64,000 bases of DNA from Tritrichomonas foetus. Taxonomy: Eukaryota; Parabasalia; Tritrichomonadida; Tritrichomonadidae. A model generated the notes under the pieces. That model had not been told where the DNA came from. It did no database searches and was given only the letters and a program-made list of their open reading frames with translations. Location: contig MLAK01000668.1 in NCBI GenBank assembly GCA_001839685.1, positions 1-64,000 on the forward strand, in the 5' to 3' direction. Positions 40,454 to 51,292 of this stretch are shown here, one piece after another (position 1 is the stretch's first letter; the number at the start of each line of letters is the position of its first letter). The position numbers and the translations under genes are program-made.

Positions 40454-42358
40454 ATGTCTGAAGAAGCACAACCAATTCCAATGTGGGACTTCTCCCATGT
40501 TTCCCACTCACTTCAAGTCATCGTTGAAGAAAACCATGATGTCGCTATTGGATCAATCATCCACATTGTTTGCCAATGTCTCGAAACAATTAATTGGCCA
40601 CTTCACCCACCTTCGATTCTCAAGCCAGCAATGGATTACCTCATCAAACGTAACAAAGAACGAATCGAAGAAATCGGCGACGAATTTTTAGCAGAAAAAA
40701 TCGATAAAGAAACCGCTCTCGATCATTGCAGAAAACTTTACACCGTTCAAAACTACATCATCCAACCATTCAGCGAATTCGGAAGCTATCCACAAGAAGT
40801 TCCACTCACAGATCGTAACATCAAAATCTTAAAGGATGCTCAAGAAAAAATCTCGCAATTAACACAACCAGCCGGTAAAAGTGCTTTAAAGGCAGCTGAA
40901 AAGAACCTCGCCAGACTCAAGAAGACCGCCCAATCACGCGCCGAGCAAGCCGCCAAAAAGGCTGAAGAAGAAAAAGCTGCAGCTGCTCAACTTGCTGCCG
41001 ATATTGAAAAAGCCAAATCTATCGTTCTCGAAGAAGACAAATCATTGCCAGAGCCAAAACAGAAGAAGATCAAATATCTTAAAGAGGATGATGGCCGTGT
41101 TCGTGTCTTCGGCTGGGTCCATCGTTTGAGAAAGCAAGGCCAGCTCTTCTTCTTCGTTGTCAGAGATGGAACAGGATTCCTTCAAGTCGTCCTCGATGGA
41201 AAATTAACCCAAACTGTATCCGCCCTCACAATTCACGTTGAAGCATCAGTGATGATTGTAGGCACCATCAAGAAGGACGAAAGAGCTCCAGGAGGCTTCG
41301 AGCTCGTCGCCGACTATTGGGAGATGGTCGGAAACGCTCCAGCCGACTTTGAAGCCATCGTTTCAAAGGACTCATCGCCAGACATTTTGCTCGATAACCG
41401 CCACCTCGTTTTAAGAGGCGAGAACGCAGCTGGCGTCATGCACGTGAGGGATTATCTCGCTCGCTACATTCGTGAGCACTTTTTCAGCCACGACGTTAAC
41501 GAGGTTGTTTGCCCAGAGCTTGTGCAGACCCAATGCGAAGGTGGCGCAACCCTCTTCAAATTGGATTACTACGGCCAGCCAGCTTATCTCACGCAATCCT
41601 CGCAACTCTACTTAGAAACCTGCCTGTCATCCATCGGTGACGTTTTCTGCATCCAATCCAGCTTCCGCGCAGAAAAGTCAAAGACACCACGCCACCTGAC
41701 AGAATTCACACACATTGAAGCTGAGTATGGCTTCATCAACTTCGACCAGCTCATGGACCGCATTGAAGATCTCGTCTTCGACGTCATCGACAAGCTCGTC
41801 AACGGGCCAATGGGCGAGATCATCAAGAAGCGCAACCCGAACTTTGTTCAACCAAAGAAGCCATTTAAGAGAATCACCTACATCGAAGCCATTCAGTACT
41901 GCAACGACCACAAGATCCTCAAGGACCCAGAACACCCAGACGAGCCATTCGTGTATGGAGACGACATCCCAGAACTCGCCGAACGTACAATGGTCGACAT
42001 GATCGGTGTTCCAACATTCATGACTTGCTTCCCGGCCGAAATGAAGGCCTTCTACATGAAGAAATGTGAGCACGATAGACGCCTCACAGAATCATGCGAT
42101 CTCCTCGTTCCAGGTGTTGGCGAAGTCGTCGGTGGATCAATGCGTATGGAACAAGTTGATGAACTCCTTGCAGCTTACGAAGCTAACCAACTCAACCCAG
42201 ATCCTTACTACTGGTACGTCGACCAAAGACGTTACGGAACTTGCCCACACGGAGGATTCGGTCTCGGAACAGAAAGACTCGTCAGATGGATTCTCGATAT
42301 CCCACACATCCGTGATGTCTGTCTCTACCCACGTCTTATGAACAGATGCACACCATAA
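40454..42358 (+). CDS. NARS1: Asparaginyl-tRNA synthetase, cytosolic type, with N-terminal extension
   Basis: A 634-aa class IIb synthetase charging tRNA-Asn in the cytosol. Residues 1-205 are an extension: a helical part (about 30-115) followed by an Ala/Lys/Glu-rich coiled coil (125-200). The OB-fold anticodon-binding domain begins near 213 (GRVRVFGWVHRLRKQGQ). The catalytic core has motif 1 near 335-360 (YIREHFFSHDVNEVVCPEL), QTQCEGGATLF in the AsnRS style (AspRS would have the SEGGA/ SSEGGA form with different flanks), motif 2 FRAEKSKTPRHLTEFTHIEAEY from F404 and motif 3 GFGLGTERLVRW (601-612). CPHGGFGLGTER and LYPR at the C-terminus are standard. Stop TAA followed by A gives TAAA, the trichomonad polyadenylation signal. 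Codon use is richer in C-ending codons than elsewhere, as expected for strong expression. Confidence 0.93.
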   Translation: MSEEAQPIPMWDFSHVSHSLQVIVEENHDVAIGSIIHIVCQCLETINWPLHPPSILKPAMDYLIKRNKERIEEIGDEFLAEKIDKETALDHCRKLYTVQNYIIQPFSEFGSYPQEVPLTDRNIKILKDAQEKISQLTQPAGKSALKAAEKNLARLKKTAQSRAEQAAKKAEEEKAAAAQLAADIEKAKSIVLEEDKSLPEPKQKKIKYLKEDDGRVRVFGWVHRLRKQGQLFFFVVRDGTGFLQVVLDGKLTQTVSALTIHVEASVMIVGTIKKDERAPGGFELVADYWEMVGNAPADFEAIVSKDSSPDILLDNRHLVLRGENAAGVMHVRDYLARYIREHFFSHDVNEVVCPELVQTQCEGGATLFKLDYYGQPAYLTQSSQLYLETCLSSIGDVFCIQSSFRAEKSKTPRHLTEFTHIEAEYGFINFDQLMDRIEDLVFDVIDKLVNGPMGEIIKKRNPNFVQPKKPFKRITYIEAIQYCNDHKILKDPEHPDEPFVYGDDIPELAERTMVDMIGVPTFMTCFPAEMKAFYMKKCEHDRRLTESCDLLVPGVGEVVGGSMRMEQVDELLAAYEANQLNPDPYYWYVDQRRYGTCPHGGFGLGTERLVRWILDIPHIRDVCLYPRLMNRCTP

Positions 42359-42819
42359 AGCGCCTTCCTTAAACCTTTATTTCTCTAACTTTATTTTCTC
42401 TAACTTTATTTCCTTTAACTTTATTTTCTTTATATCTTTGAAATCAATAATGTGATTGTTTCATCATCTCCATGGAAATTTTCTTGTCAGATCTATGAAC
42501 TTCGAGGAAATGATGTTGCTTGAAAACTATATTGATTCTGATATAATAATATAAATTAATGATGTGAATATCATGCAATCCTTCTTTTCCTTTAATGAGT
42601 CATTGGTTAAAAAAAATATCGAAATAAATTCATGAATAAATGAAAATAAACTATAAAAAAGAATAGAAGCAAATCGAAAATTTGCTAAAGAGCCGTAATT
42701 GTTTATTGGAAAGCATATTTAACTAATGACTAATACACAATGGTTAGTTTCCCAAAAAATAAATAAAATAAAGCTTTTGTTAAATAATTTAACAAAATTT
42801 TGATATTAAAATTAATTTC
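42359..42819. other. Intergenic region between convergent genes
   Basis: The first 80 bp hold repeated CTTTATTT-type units (four imperfect copies of about 17 bp, 42376-42431). The rest is AT-rich without coding signals. Confidence 0.6.
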
Positions 42820-45800
42820 TTAAGCTTCTTCATTCACTACGCGGAAGGTTGCTTGTACATTAACGATCATTGGTTTCTTGAAATCAGGTGTGAAAGAGAA
42901 AATGACTCCTGGAATTTCATAAACGCCACATTGCATCGATGCAAATGTGAATTGAGCTTCAAAATGTGTTGATTCATTGACTTCTCTCACTGTTTTTCCA
43001 ATCCATCTGCATCCTTGAACGATTGGCGGCTGATAAGCAGTTAAATCGGATTGCGATGAAAACCTATCAGATGCTGTTGATGATGATCTTGTTAATAAAC
43101 TATTTGAAGTTGATCTTCTCGATGATCTATTCACGGTTGAGCTTGATGTGGAGGATGAAGGTTTGAGTGGACAAACTCGATTGGTTTTTGTAGCGTTTTT
43201 CTTTTCTTTCTCTTCTTGTTTAGAATGATGGTCCAAGAATCGAATTGGTAAAGGTTTGATGTAAATTGTGCGTGGCTGATGATAATTTGCACTTTTAATT
43301 AAAGTATAAGTGACAACATTTTTAGAACCAACTTTGATTAAGTTTTCAGTCTTTAATGAAAGTCGAACTCTTGGTTCCTTTAATTCAAGTTTCAAACTTG
43401 CTTGTGAAATAATTTGGTCATCTTTAATTCTATAAAGAATCGAAAGTGGTGAATGTCCACCAAGTTCACTTCTCCAAGACTCAACTGTCTCATCTGTAGG
43501 ATCGCTTGTGTAACCAATGATTGACATTGTTTCACCTTTTTTCAATGTTGGCTCAGTAGCATCTTTAATTGTCTTTAAGTAGCGTCCTTCGCGATCAATA
43601 AATCCAACAACAGTGAGACCATCAACAAGGCTCTTTATTGTTGTCTGGAATGTCATATTTTCGGTATCATTCTTCTTTCGGAAAATAACTGAATCGAAAA
43701 CGACGGATCCAATAATGGTGACTGTCTTTTTATCGAAAGCACAACGTAATCCATTTGCAGCAGCACAGAAATGGAAGTCTTTTGTTTTATCTTTGTTGCG
43801 CTTGGCTGCAGTTGCCCAAAGAATCATCTTTACATTGATTTCTTCATTTGGTTCGAACCTCTTCTTCATGTTATAGATCGATACTGTTGGGAATTTAGCT
43901 GGCGGTGGTCCTTCTAAACAAACAACGCAATCATTTTGATCAAAAACTATAATGATTTCTTTAATTGTTGCTGTTCCTGTGTTCTTCAGCTTAAGTGAGA
44001 ATGGAACACATTGTCCAGAATAGCATTTTGTTGGGAAATCAATGATTTCCATTGTAAGTTGCGGATAACTGTCTTTTGCAACAAGTGTTAATGGCCCACA
44101 AGCAACCTCAGTATCAACTTTACCCCAATAATTCTTAATAAATCGAGAAACTGTGTAGATACCTTCAGAAAGTGGAACGAATTTAAACCTGACATCAGTT
44201 GCTTCTTTTCCTGGAATGTTTTTATCATTGATTTCAACAATTTTATAAAACGCTTCACTATGAGTTGGTGCAAAGAGGTCAACTTCTTCATGAGCTTCGT
44301 TAATTTCTGGATCCAATGGTGATAGTGAGTCACTAAGTGGTGAAGGTGGGTGTTCTAATGGTGATGGAGGATGTTCCAAAGGTGATGGTGTTTTAACGAT
44401 TTCTTCAGGAGAAATTGATTTATCTTCAGCAACAGGTTGTGCGCCGATTTCTTTTGCAAGAACAACATGCTGTTGTTCAAGAATTGCATTTTGTGACTCA
44501 AAAACTTCATCATCTTCTTCATCTTGTTGTTGTTGTGTTTCATTTGGAGGTGCTAAAGATGAAGGTGGTGGTGAAAGTGAGCTGTGGGCTAAAGCAGATG
44601 GTGAAGAATTAGAAATTTGGTCTTTACTTGTTTCAAGGCAATGATAATCTGCCTTTAAAACACATCTGTTTAAGATAATTGGGAATTTGTATCTATTATA
44701 GACTCTTATTGTTAAAATGATTTCAGTTTTCACACCAACTTTATGAGCCTTCTTCTTCTTCCGTGATTGGAATTCTTCATCTTCATACCAAGAATCGAAA
44801 GAAATGGATCTAACCATTCTTCGTTGAATGAAATGTTCGAATCGTTCGTTGATTTCTGCAAATTCACGTTCTTCAAGTCCCCAGTAGACTGGGCTTGTCA
44901 CGTCCAGGATTTTCAACGATTTGACTTCAAGGAGTGAATTGATTCTAGTGTTCAATTCGGCTTTATTTGCTGTATCGTTGAAGGGAACCCAGAATTGTTT
45001 AGCCACACGATCTTGTAAAGATGGTGCAAGGTCAGTCAAAGCAAGTAAATCCTTACAATCACTTAAACTTCGGTTGAATTGAGTAAGGTCAGCTAAAATG
45101 GTTGCCTTTTGAAGCCAAACAGTTTGGTAGAGGAGTTGCCATGAATCGCGCGGGAGGCTTCTGAAAAGCCAAATGTAACATCGAAGGGCGTGTGGGATTT
45201 GATTCGACAATTTGTAAAGATAAGCAGCTCTTGATGTCATTAAAAGTGATTTCTTCTTATTGCTGCAGGTTCCAGCCCATCTTTCATAGATCATAGCAAC
45301 GAACAGCGATTTCATTGGAACGTTTCCATTCCAAAATTTGGTAATTTTACTGACTGCAGATCTCAAAATATTAAAAGCATCATCTCTTTCATTCACTGAA
45401 GCGTGGAATTCGCATGAAATTAAAGGAACCATTAATAGAAAACGAATTGATTTAGCCTGATGAATGTTTGCAAGAATATCATTTGTTAATTCTTTAAATT
45501 GGTGTTGGTTTGAAGAATTAACAACACAAATTGAAGCCATAAACATAGCATTAAGTTTCAATTCAGGCAAATTTGAAGAATCTTTCGCAAAACTCTTGTA
45601 ATACTTTCGCGCAAGTTCATATTTTTGAGAATTGAGATAATAAGCAGCCAGCTTAAGCTTTGCAAGCTTGTTCCAAGGAACTCCTTGAACGAGGTGGTCT
45701 GGGAGTTTCTTCTTATTAAAGAAAGACTTGGCCTGCTTGAATTCGTGTTCGATGAATCTGATATTTCCATCTAAATAGCCTGAGCAAACGTTATAGATAC

Positions 45801-46611
45801 CTGTAATCGTCTGTCTAACGTTTTCGAAATCGTTCTTTGTCAAAAACTTGCAGAAATTTGGCGCGCTGAGCAATTTTTCGTCATATTTGAATAAATTGCG
45901 AAGGAAGAAGTCTTCGATATCTGTTTCTGAATCGGCGAGTCTTGTTCGAAAAACGAGTGGAATGGTTTTGGCGAATTCTGTTTTGATTTTATCGATTTTT
46001 GGGGTTTTCGAAACGAGGCCATCAGTCACTACGATTTGGACGATGGGAATCTCATGAATAAAATCGTTCATCCACTGTGGAAATTGAACCAATTTTCGAA
46101 TTTCGTCGACTTTTTTGGTCGGTATTGCAGATGCGCTCATCGAGGCATAAACAATACAGCAGGGCAGGTCGGCAAAGTCAAGTTTGGTGTACTGGATACT
46201 TTGGAGGAGCTTCTCGAGCATTAAACTGTACCAGGGAGGCTTTGATGCTTCCGGCGATGGATAATGAAATTTTGATGGAAATCGGGCAGGAATAGGTGAT
46301 AGCTGGGGAACTGTCGAATCTTCTGATTCATATTCGGGGAAAATGAAGGATTGTGAAAATAAAGTAAGATCGTTAAAAACTTGACCGAAAAATGATTCCT
46401 GGGATTCTTCGACTACTGTATAATGCGGGACAATTCGAATTGGCTGAGTTTGGGTAGATCCGAGAACAGCGAAAAGATCGTTAAATGAAATTCCACATAA
46501 ATTAAACAAATTTTCGACATCAGGTTCAACTATCGTTGCGACTAATGGAGCGTATCGAAGCTTGACGTATTTATGTGGTGTAAGATTGTGGAAAGGAGAG
46601 GCACTTTCCAT
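42820..46611 (-). CDS. TRAPPC8: TRAPPC8/Trs85-like TRAPP III subunit
   Basis: A 1263-aa protein. The N-terminus HKYVKLRYAPLVATIVEPDVENLF fits TRAPPC8 (YIQLHYAPCVAVMCSPDAERL) and is followed by the expected PWYSLMLEKLLQSI block, the CRFLTKNDFENVR-like segment (here FCKFLTKNDFENVRQTI), and an alpha-solenoid of TPR-like helices (LAKLKLAAYYLNSQKYELARKYYKSF, RAAYLYKLSNQIPHALRCY). The C-terminal half is beta-rich with Ig-like ASPIC/TRAPPC domains (VPFSLKLKNTGTATIKEIIIVFD). Residues around 690-800 form a Pro/Ser/Glu insertion with a small tandem repeat (SPLEHPP). TRAPPC8 gives TRAPP III its role as a Rab1 (Ypt1) exchange factor in ER-Golgi and autophagy traffic. Length fits the human form (1435 aa). 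Start ATG 46611. Confidence 0.9.
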   Translation of the reverse strand: MESASPFHNLTPHKYVKLRYAPLVATIVEPDVENLFNLCGISFNDLFAVLGSTQTQPIRIVPHYTVVEESQESFFGQVFNDLTLFSQSFIFPEYESEDSTVPQLSPIPARFPSKFHYPSPEASKPPWYSLMLEKLLQSIQYTKLDFADLPCCIVYASMSASAIPTKKVDEIRKLVQFPQWMNDFIHEIPIVQIVVTDGLVSKTPKIDKIKTEFAKTIPLVFRTRLADSETDIEDFFLRNLFKYDEKLLSAPNFCKFLTKNDFENVRQTITGIYNVCSGYLDGNIRFIEHEFKQAKSFFNKKKLPDHLVQGVPWNKLAKLKLAAYYLNSQKYELARKYYKSFAKDSSNLPELKLNAMFMASICVVNSSNQHQFKELTNDILANIHQAKSIRFLLMVPLISCEFHASVNERDDAFNILRSAVSKITKFWNGNVPMKSLFVAMIYERWAGTCSNKKKSLLMTSRAAYLYKLSNQIPHALRCYIWLFRSLPRDSWQLLYQTVWLQKATILADLTQFNRSLSDCKDLLALTDLAPSLQDRVAKQFWVPFNDTANKAELNTRINSLLEVKSLKILDVTSPVYWGLEEREFAEINERFEHFIQRRMVRSISFDSWYEDEEFQSRKKKKAHKVGVKTEIILTIRVYNRYKFPIILNRCVLKADYHCLETSKDQISNSSPSALAHSSLSPPPSSLAPPNETQQQQDEEDDEVFESQNAILEQQHVVLAKEIGAQPVAEDKSISPEEIVKTPSPLEHPPSPLEHPPSPLSDSLSPLDPEINEAHEEVDLFAPTHSEAFYKIVEINDKNIPGKEATDVRFKFVPLSEGIYTVSRFIKNYWGKVDTEVACGPLTLVAKDSYPQLTMEIIDFPTKCYSGQCVPFSLKLKNTGTATIKEIIIVFDQNDCVVCLEGPPPAKFPTVSIYNMKKRFEPNEEINVKMILWATAAKRNKDKTKDFHFCAAANGLRCAFDKKTVTIIGSVVFDSVIFRKKNDTENMTFQTTIKSLVDGLTVVGFIDREGRYLKTIKDATEPTLKKGETMSIIGYTSDPTDETVESWRSELGGHSPLSILYRIKDDQIISQASLKLELKEPRVRLSLKTENLIKVGSKNVVTYTLIKSANYHQPRTIYIKPLPIRFLDHHSKQEEKEKKNATKTNRVCPLKPSSSTSSSTVNRSSRRSTSNSLLTRSSSTASDRFSSQSDLTAYQPPIVQGCRWIGKTVREVNESTHFEAQFTFASMQCGVYEIPGVIFSFTPDFKKPMIVNVQATFRVVNEEA

Positions 46612-48929
46612 TTTCTATTGATGCTAATTTCAAAGGCATTTAAAAAGCTCACCATAACAATTGAAATGTCTAATTCAATAAAATAGCGAAAAGACATGAT
46701 CTGTGGGATTTTTTAATAAGAATTCGATAGCTATAGAATTAGCTCAGTATAATGACTAGAATAGATCTAAATAAAAAGAAAATCAAACATAATTTTGAGA
46801 GAAATTGTTGACATTATGAGGAGTCGTATTCAGAATATAGATGCTATGGAAATTACATAATATCATAAAACCGATCCGAAAATGTCGTCCCATTTTTCGA
46901 ATTATGGATGATGGCGAATATTATTTCGTGAAAAATTTCACCGATTATATGAGTATTCTCTAGTTATTTTCCTGAGAAAAAATAATTTTGTAATAAGAGT
47001 GTCAAAAAACATCAACACTTTATTTGTAAATAATGTGAAATTGTCAGAATATGTGAATTTCAAGGAAGTATGCTGATTTTAAAAATAGTTTAAATGAATT
47101 TGTATCAAAAAGAATTAGATTAATGCAGAAATTTGCAATTATTTCTAATCTGGATAAAAAGGTTTTAATGACTACTTGGATTTTGTGAGAGTTGTTTAAT
47201 TGTAAATTATTTTTTATTCATAATTATTAAACAAAACAATGAAAACTGTAACATCATTGTGATATCATCAGATCATTTGTGGAATTCACAAGTAGTACAA
47301 TTTAATTTCATTAAAAAATCGACTTATAAATAATATCTATATATGTTACTCAAGAAAATAGTCTTAGAATCTTTGTTGATATTGCGAAATTACATTATTA
47401 TTGCCGCAATCCAGAAATGTCCACCAAAACTTCATATTTTCAATTCTTTTTTCCTAAACAAAGAAATGGAAAAGATACAAACAATTATTTTAATGGTGGG
47501 AGATATTTGAATTCGGAAATAATCAATATGGTTCGAATAAAAGCATCTGTTTAGAATTTTTCTTGAAAAATAATTGAACTATCACCTTTAGGGAATTTAA
47601 GTTAATCAAAAAGACTATTTCTGATGATTTAATTCTCCTAAAATAATGATATAACATAGATAAAATTAAATCTACGCTAATAAATATGAAATATCACCTC
47701 TCTTCTCTGAAGCATTGTGAAAACAATCACTTGTTCATAAAATGACCGAATTCAAGTATTTCATCCATTTCTTAAAATAGTTTCAAGATTTTGATTCACT
47801 GAATTCATAAATACTCATCCTACAAATTGATTCAACTACATATCTAGAATTTTTTGAATAGATTTTCTTGTCTTTCTGAATTGAGCGTGCTTTTTTAAAT
47901 CAAAGGCTATTATATATCAAATGATAGCTAATAATAATTGACATTGCGAGAATTTTTGATATTAATAATTTTTAGAGATTCAAAGAAAGCTTTTGAGCTC
48001 TACTACTAGAAAATGCTGATCATACACCAAAAGTTTAAAAAATTCCAAACATGAATATTCAATCTTTAAAGAAAGAATATCCATACATGAAACAAAAACA
48101 TGAAGGTGGAACAGAATTCTCAATTCTATCAATGGAACAATTTATACTTTTATGAAATATGATACATTTGACTCATATGATAAATAGATATAGATTCATG
48201 AATTTGCTGGATTTTAATATGCACAAGTATACTTCATGATATACAGATTGTCTGGTGTATATAAAACAGTTCTTTACAGGGAACATCAGAATAGAAAAAG
48301 AAAAGTTAGACACATGCTATAATTTACAAGACTCCAAAATGCCTTTCAGAATTGATAAGTCTCATCAGGCATTAGGTATCTGGAGTTTAAATAAAATTAT
48401 ATTTAATGTACCGATCTTTTATCTTGTAAATCGAAACAGTCTCGAAATCATAGTGAAAAAATGAATCATTATATAAGGAATTTTATTAAAACATACATGA
48501 GGTTCGAGTTCCGATTCTATATTAACATTTATCATTTGAAAAGGCCAGTATCTTTCTTCTTTGCCTGTTTAAAACAAATAATATTGTTGTGGTGAAAAAC
48601 AGAATATGATAATGTATTTTAATAGATCATAATATTATCGATTCCTTACTTAAGCTATGCCATCTGAATATTCGCTTTGTTCTAAGAAATTTCATTCAGT
48701 TAATTAGTATTTTTTATGAGACCAGTGTCTTTTTTCATATGAATCTCATTAAATTGGGATTGGATAATCTTTACATTGCAATTCCTATAAAACATATGAA
48801 GCCCCAAACATTTTCTCTTTTCATCCTTTTGTTATCTCCAATTTTTACCTAGAAAACCAATAAAATGAAAAATAATGATAAAAGCATCAACTAATTTCAT
48901 TTTTCATGGATTGATACCATTAATTTTTC

Positions 48930-49211
48930 ATGCATGATTTAGAAAATTTACTATTCTTTACAAATGGTGAAAGAAATAGTCCACAACCCAGTTTCACTGA
49001 AGATGAAAATAGGGAAATATATAAAATCTATGGATTAAATTCGATTGTGATGAATTTCTTGGAAAACAAGTCATCGAGTGAATTTTTACATTCTTCACAA
49101 CTAATAATACTTTTATGGAAACACTTTCTTTTCTTTCCAATCTCTACTTTCTTTCCAATCTCTACCTTCTTTCCAATCTCTACCTTCTTTTCAACAGATA
49201 CTTACTGTTAA
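48930..49211 (+). CDS. Possible small ORF (93 aa) with a repeated tail
   Basis: ATG 48930 opens MHDLENLLFFTNGERNSPQP and continues through IYKIYGLNSIVMNFLENKSS to a Phe-Pro-Ile-Ser-Thr-Phe triplicate encoded by the tandem repeat at 49133-49195. The first 60 residues look protein-like (mixed, Glu-rich), the end does not. It has no known domain and no clear initiator. It may be a degenerate gene end; treat as a hypothesis. Confidence 0.25.
   Translation: MHDLENLLFFTNGERNSPQPSFTEDENREIYKIYGLNSIVMNFLENKSSSEFLHSSQLIILLWKHFLFFPISTFFPISTFFPISTFFSTDTYC
49133..49195 (+). repeat. 18-bp tandem repeat, about 3.5 units
   Basis: Unit CTTTCCAATCTCTACCTT: copies at 49133-49150 (one mismatch), 49151-49168 and 49169-49186, then a partial copy. 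Pyrimidine-rich on the plus strand. Confidence 0.85.
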
Positions 49212-49394
49212 ACTTATTCGTCGGCTGATAAAATTTCATTTGTTTTTGCTCTCATGAACATTGATCATTCACATCAGAAAGAAATAAAAGTCACATTGAA
49301 GTAATTATAAAGACCATTTATTATGAATATATTCGAAATACGAAATAAAAATGGGTTATTTCTGATATTTTCAACAAACCAGCATGTAAACATT

Positions 49395-50108
49395 TCAAAT
49401 AAATATATACTCGTCTCCACTGTTGACTCTATCGTAGTTTGGTATGAACCGATATTGTTTTCCTGTTGTGCAGTAAATTTCGTCATTATAGAATCTTTCA
49501 CGATTCTTTTCTTCATTGACGCTTTCCTGGTAAACCTTGAGTTCTCTTTTCCTCTGCTTTCTATCTTCAATTTCCTTCATTTTCTGCCCCGATCTGACCC
49601 TTTCGATTGAATGCTGTCTCATTTTCAGAAAATCATTTGAATAGATTTTTGACCAATCTTTTGTACTGTCATACTTATTTCTCATATCAGTGAAAAAGTT
49701 GTTCATTGATTTTCGCTGCCATTCTCTCCTCATCGAATATGGAAGATCCTCCTGATGGGCACGACTGTACTTGCGTGGTGTTCGTGGCGTTGATGGGGGA
49801 ATCACTTTGGCAGGCCGGACCGGCTGAGTCTGTGTTAAATTAGTTTTTCGGATTGGCGGTAATTGCGGAGGTGGGTAGCTTCCGAAGGTATCTATGGACT
49901 CAAAGTAGGGTGAACTTCCCTCCTGACGAACTGTGTCAAGCGTGAGCTGAATTTGACCTTGCTGGGAAGATTTGAAATTATGAGTTTTCGAGAAGCGAGG
50001 GCTGTTTCCTTGCGAATATTGGGCGTTTGGAGAATGAGGTGTGCGAGGAGAGCGAGGCGAGAGAGGTTGGATTGGTGAAAGTGGTGCAGTTGCATTAAAT
50101 TGCGTCAT
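49395..50108 (-). CDS. Unrecognised basic Pro/Ser-rich protein (237 aa)
   Basis: Not recognised. Residues 1-120 are Ser/Pro-rich with repeated SPR/TPR-type motifs (LSPIQPLSPRSPRTPHSPN, PPSTPRTPRKYS) that look like sites for proline-directed kinases. Residues 120-210 are strongly charged and helical (SMRREWQRKSMNNFFTDMRN, DFLKMRQHSIERVRSGQKMK, EIEDRKQRKRELKVYQE), probably a coiled coil. The last 25 contain aromatic residues (YRFIPNYDRVNSGDEYIFI). The charge and layout are like cytoskeletal linkers, but no family assignment is possible. Start ATG 50108. Confidence 0.65.
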   Translation of the reverse strand: MTQFNATAPLSPIQPLSPRSPRTPHSPNAQYSQGNSPRFSKTHNFKSSQQGQIQLTLDTVRQEGSSPYFESIDTFGSYPPPQLPPIRKTNLTQTQPVRPAKVIPPSTPRTPRKYSRAHQEDLPYSMRREWQRKSMNNFFTDMRNKYDSTKDWSKIYSNDFLKMRQHSIERVRSGQKMKEIEDRKQRKRELKVYQESVNEEKNRERFYNDEIYCTTGKQYRFIPNYDRVNSGDEYIFI

Positions 50109-51292
50109 TATTTGGGATTTTGGTCTTTTGATTCAAAGTTTTGTAATTCATTGAAAATCCTTCGTCGATTTAGAAATTGTGTTGAATGGGTATTATTTTT
50201 TTGAGATAATTTGATAGCACATTGATTAAATTTTTCTGCAAGTTGAATGATTCAATAAAACAGTTTCAATTGAAATGATTGAATTATGATAAATTTTCTG
50301 AAGTTTTTTAAACTACATAGCTTCTGAAAACGAAATGTTCGATTCCTCAATTTTCGGAAATGGTTTGTGAGAAAATATTGTCAAAAAATCAAAAGTTTCA
50401 TTTTTCTGGATAGAATGAATTTTCTTATCTATAAGAAGATATTCTGCTATTAAAATATTTATTACAATTATTTTCTTGCCAAAATATCATGTTCAGCTAA
50501 TACTCATCTCATCATTTGAGAACCACCAAAGGGACAAGTTCGAATTTATCTTTCACCAACTAAGTATTAAAGAATTGAGGGAAATTTGTGGAGTGATTGC
50601 GAAAAAAACTGTTCCTAGCATTCATCATGAAATTATTTGCTTTTCTTTAAAATTCATTCATTCAAATCTTTCTGAAATAACATCATTGTCATAAAATGGG
50701 GCATCTATCAAAAATAAATTGTTTCCAGAATTTATATCACAAAATCGATGATTAAAATGTGATTATACCGATTAAACAGTCTAAAAAACTGTAATTTAGT
50801 CGAAATAATGAATGATGACGAATTTACAAAGGAGATATTGTAATGAGAGTAACTTTAAGGATGTAGTCCCATGCCGTTAACTATTAAAAAAATTGAATAT
50901 GTGATGATGATGATGTTTCAGATGGGTATTGAAATATTTGAGATATCTCAGAATTATTTTGAAACAAACATGCACAAAAAGTGAATAATTTTTTCTGATG
51001 AAATCACAAAAAGCTGTCAGTCGCCCTCAAAAAGTAATAGATCTCCCTTAAAAAGTATTTTTAAGATTTCAATATAATCACCTCTGTAAACATCTGAAAA
51101 AAACAGTGACTATTCAAAAAGTCATTTTTTTAAAATCAGATTTTCCGTAAGCTTCTTCAAACCCAATCCAAAATGAAGAAACATGGATTAATCTTGAAAG
51201 ATAGCATTTAAATGGTCATTTAAAATCGTTTGTGTGATGACTAAATCCAACTGAAGCAGAAAAAAAAAAAAAAAATATGATTAGTCATTACC
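50109..51292. other. Intergenic region, partly decayed coding sequence
   Basis: A frame at 50476-50694 (begins at TTG) reads FIFHQLSIKELREICGVIAK and could be a relic of an ankyrin or related protein; it is not supported further. An A16-type run lies near 51259. Otherwise AT-rich. Confidence 0.45.

Larger units (their letters stand above)
46612..49394. other. 2.8-kb region without a supported gene
   Basis: Very AT-rich. Short open frames at 47417-47554 (ATG, 45 aa, MSTKTSYFQFFFPKQ) and 48255-48464 have no recognisable features. The frame at 48930-49211 is listed separately. No RNA gene was found; a GTTCGAGTTCC near 48500 lacks a paired T-arm. Confidence 0.55.

Noticed and set aside
42376..42431. 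A CRISPR or regulatory array made by the CTTTATTT repeats after AsnRS
   Set aside because: Only four short imperfect, low-complexity units without spacers. It is a simple tandem repeat in a 3' flank.
48490..48515. tRNA-like B box (GGTTCGAGTTCC)
   Set aside because: The T-arm does not pair and no D-arm, anticodon arm or acceptor stem can be formed upstream. A similar GTTCGATTCC near 50338 fails in the same way.
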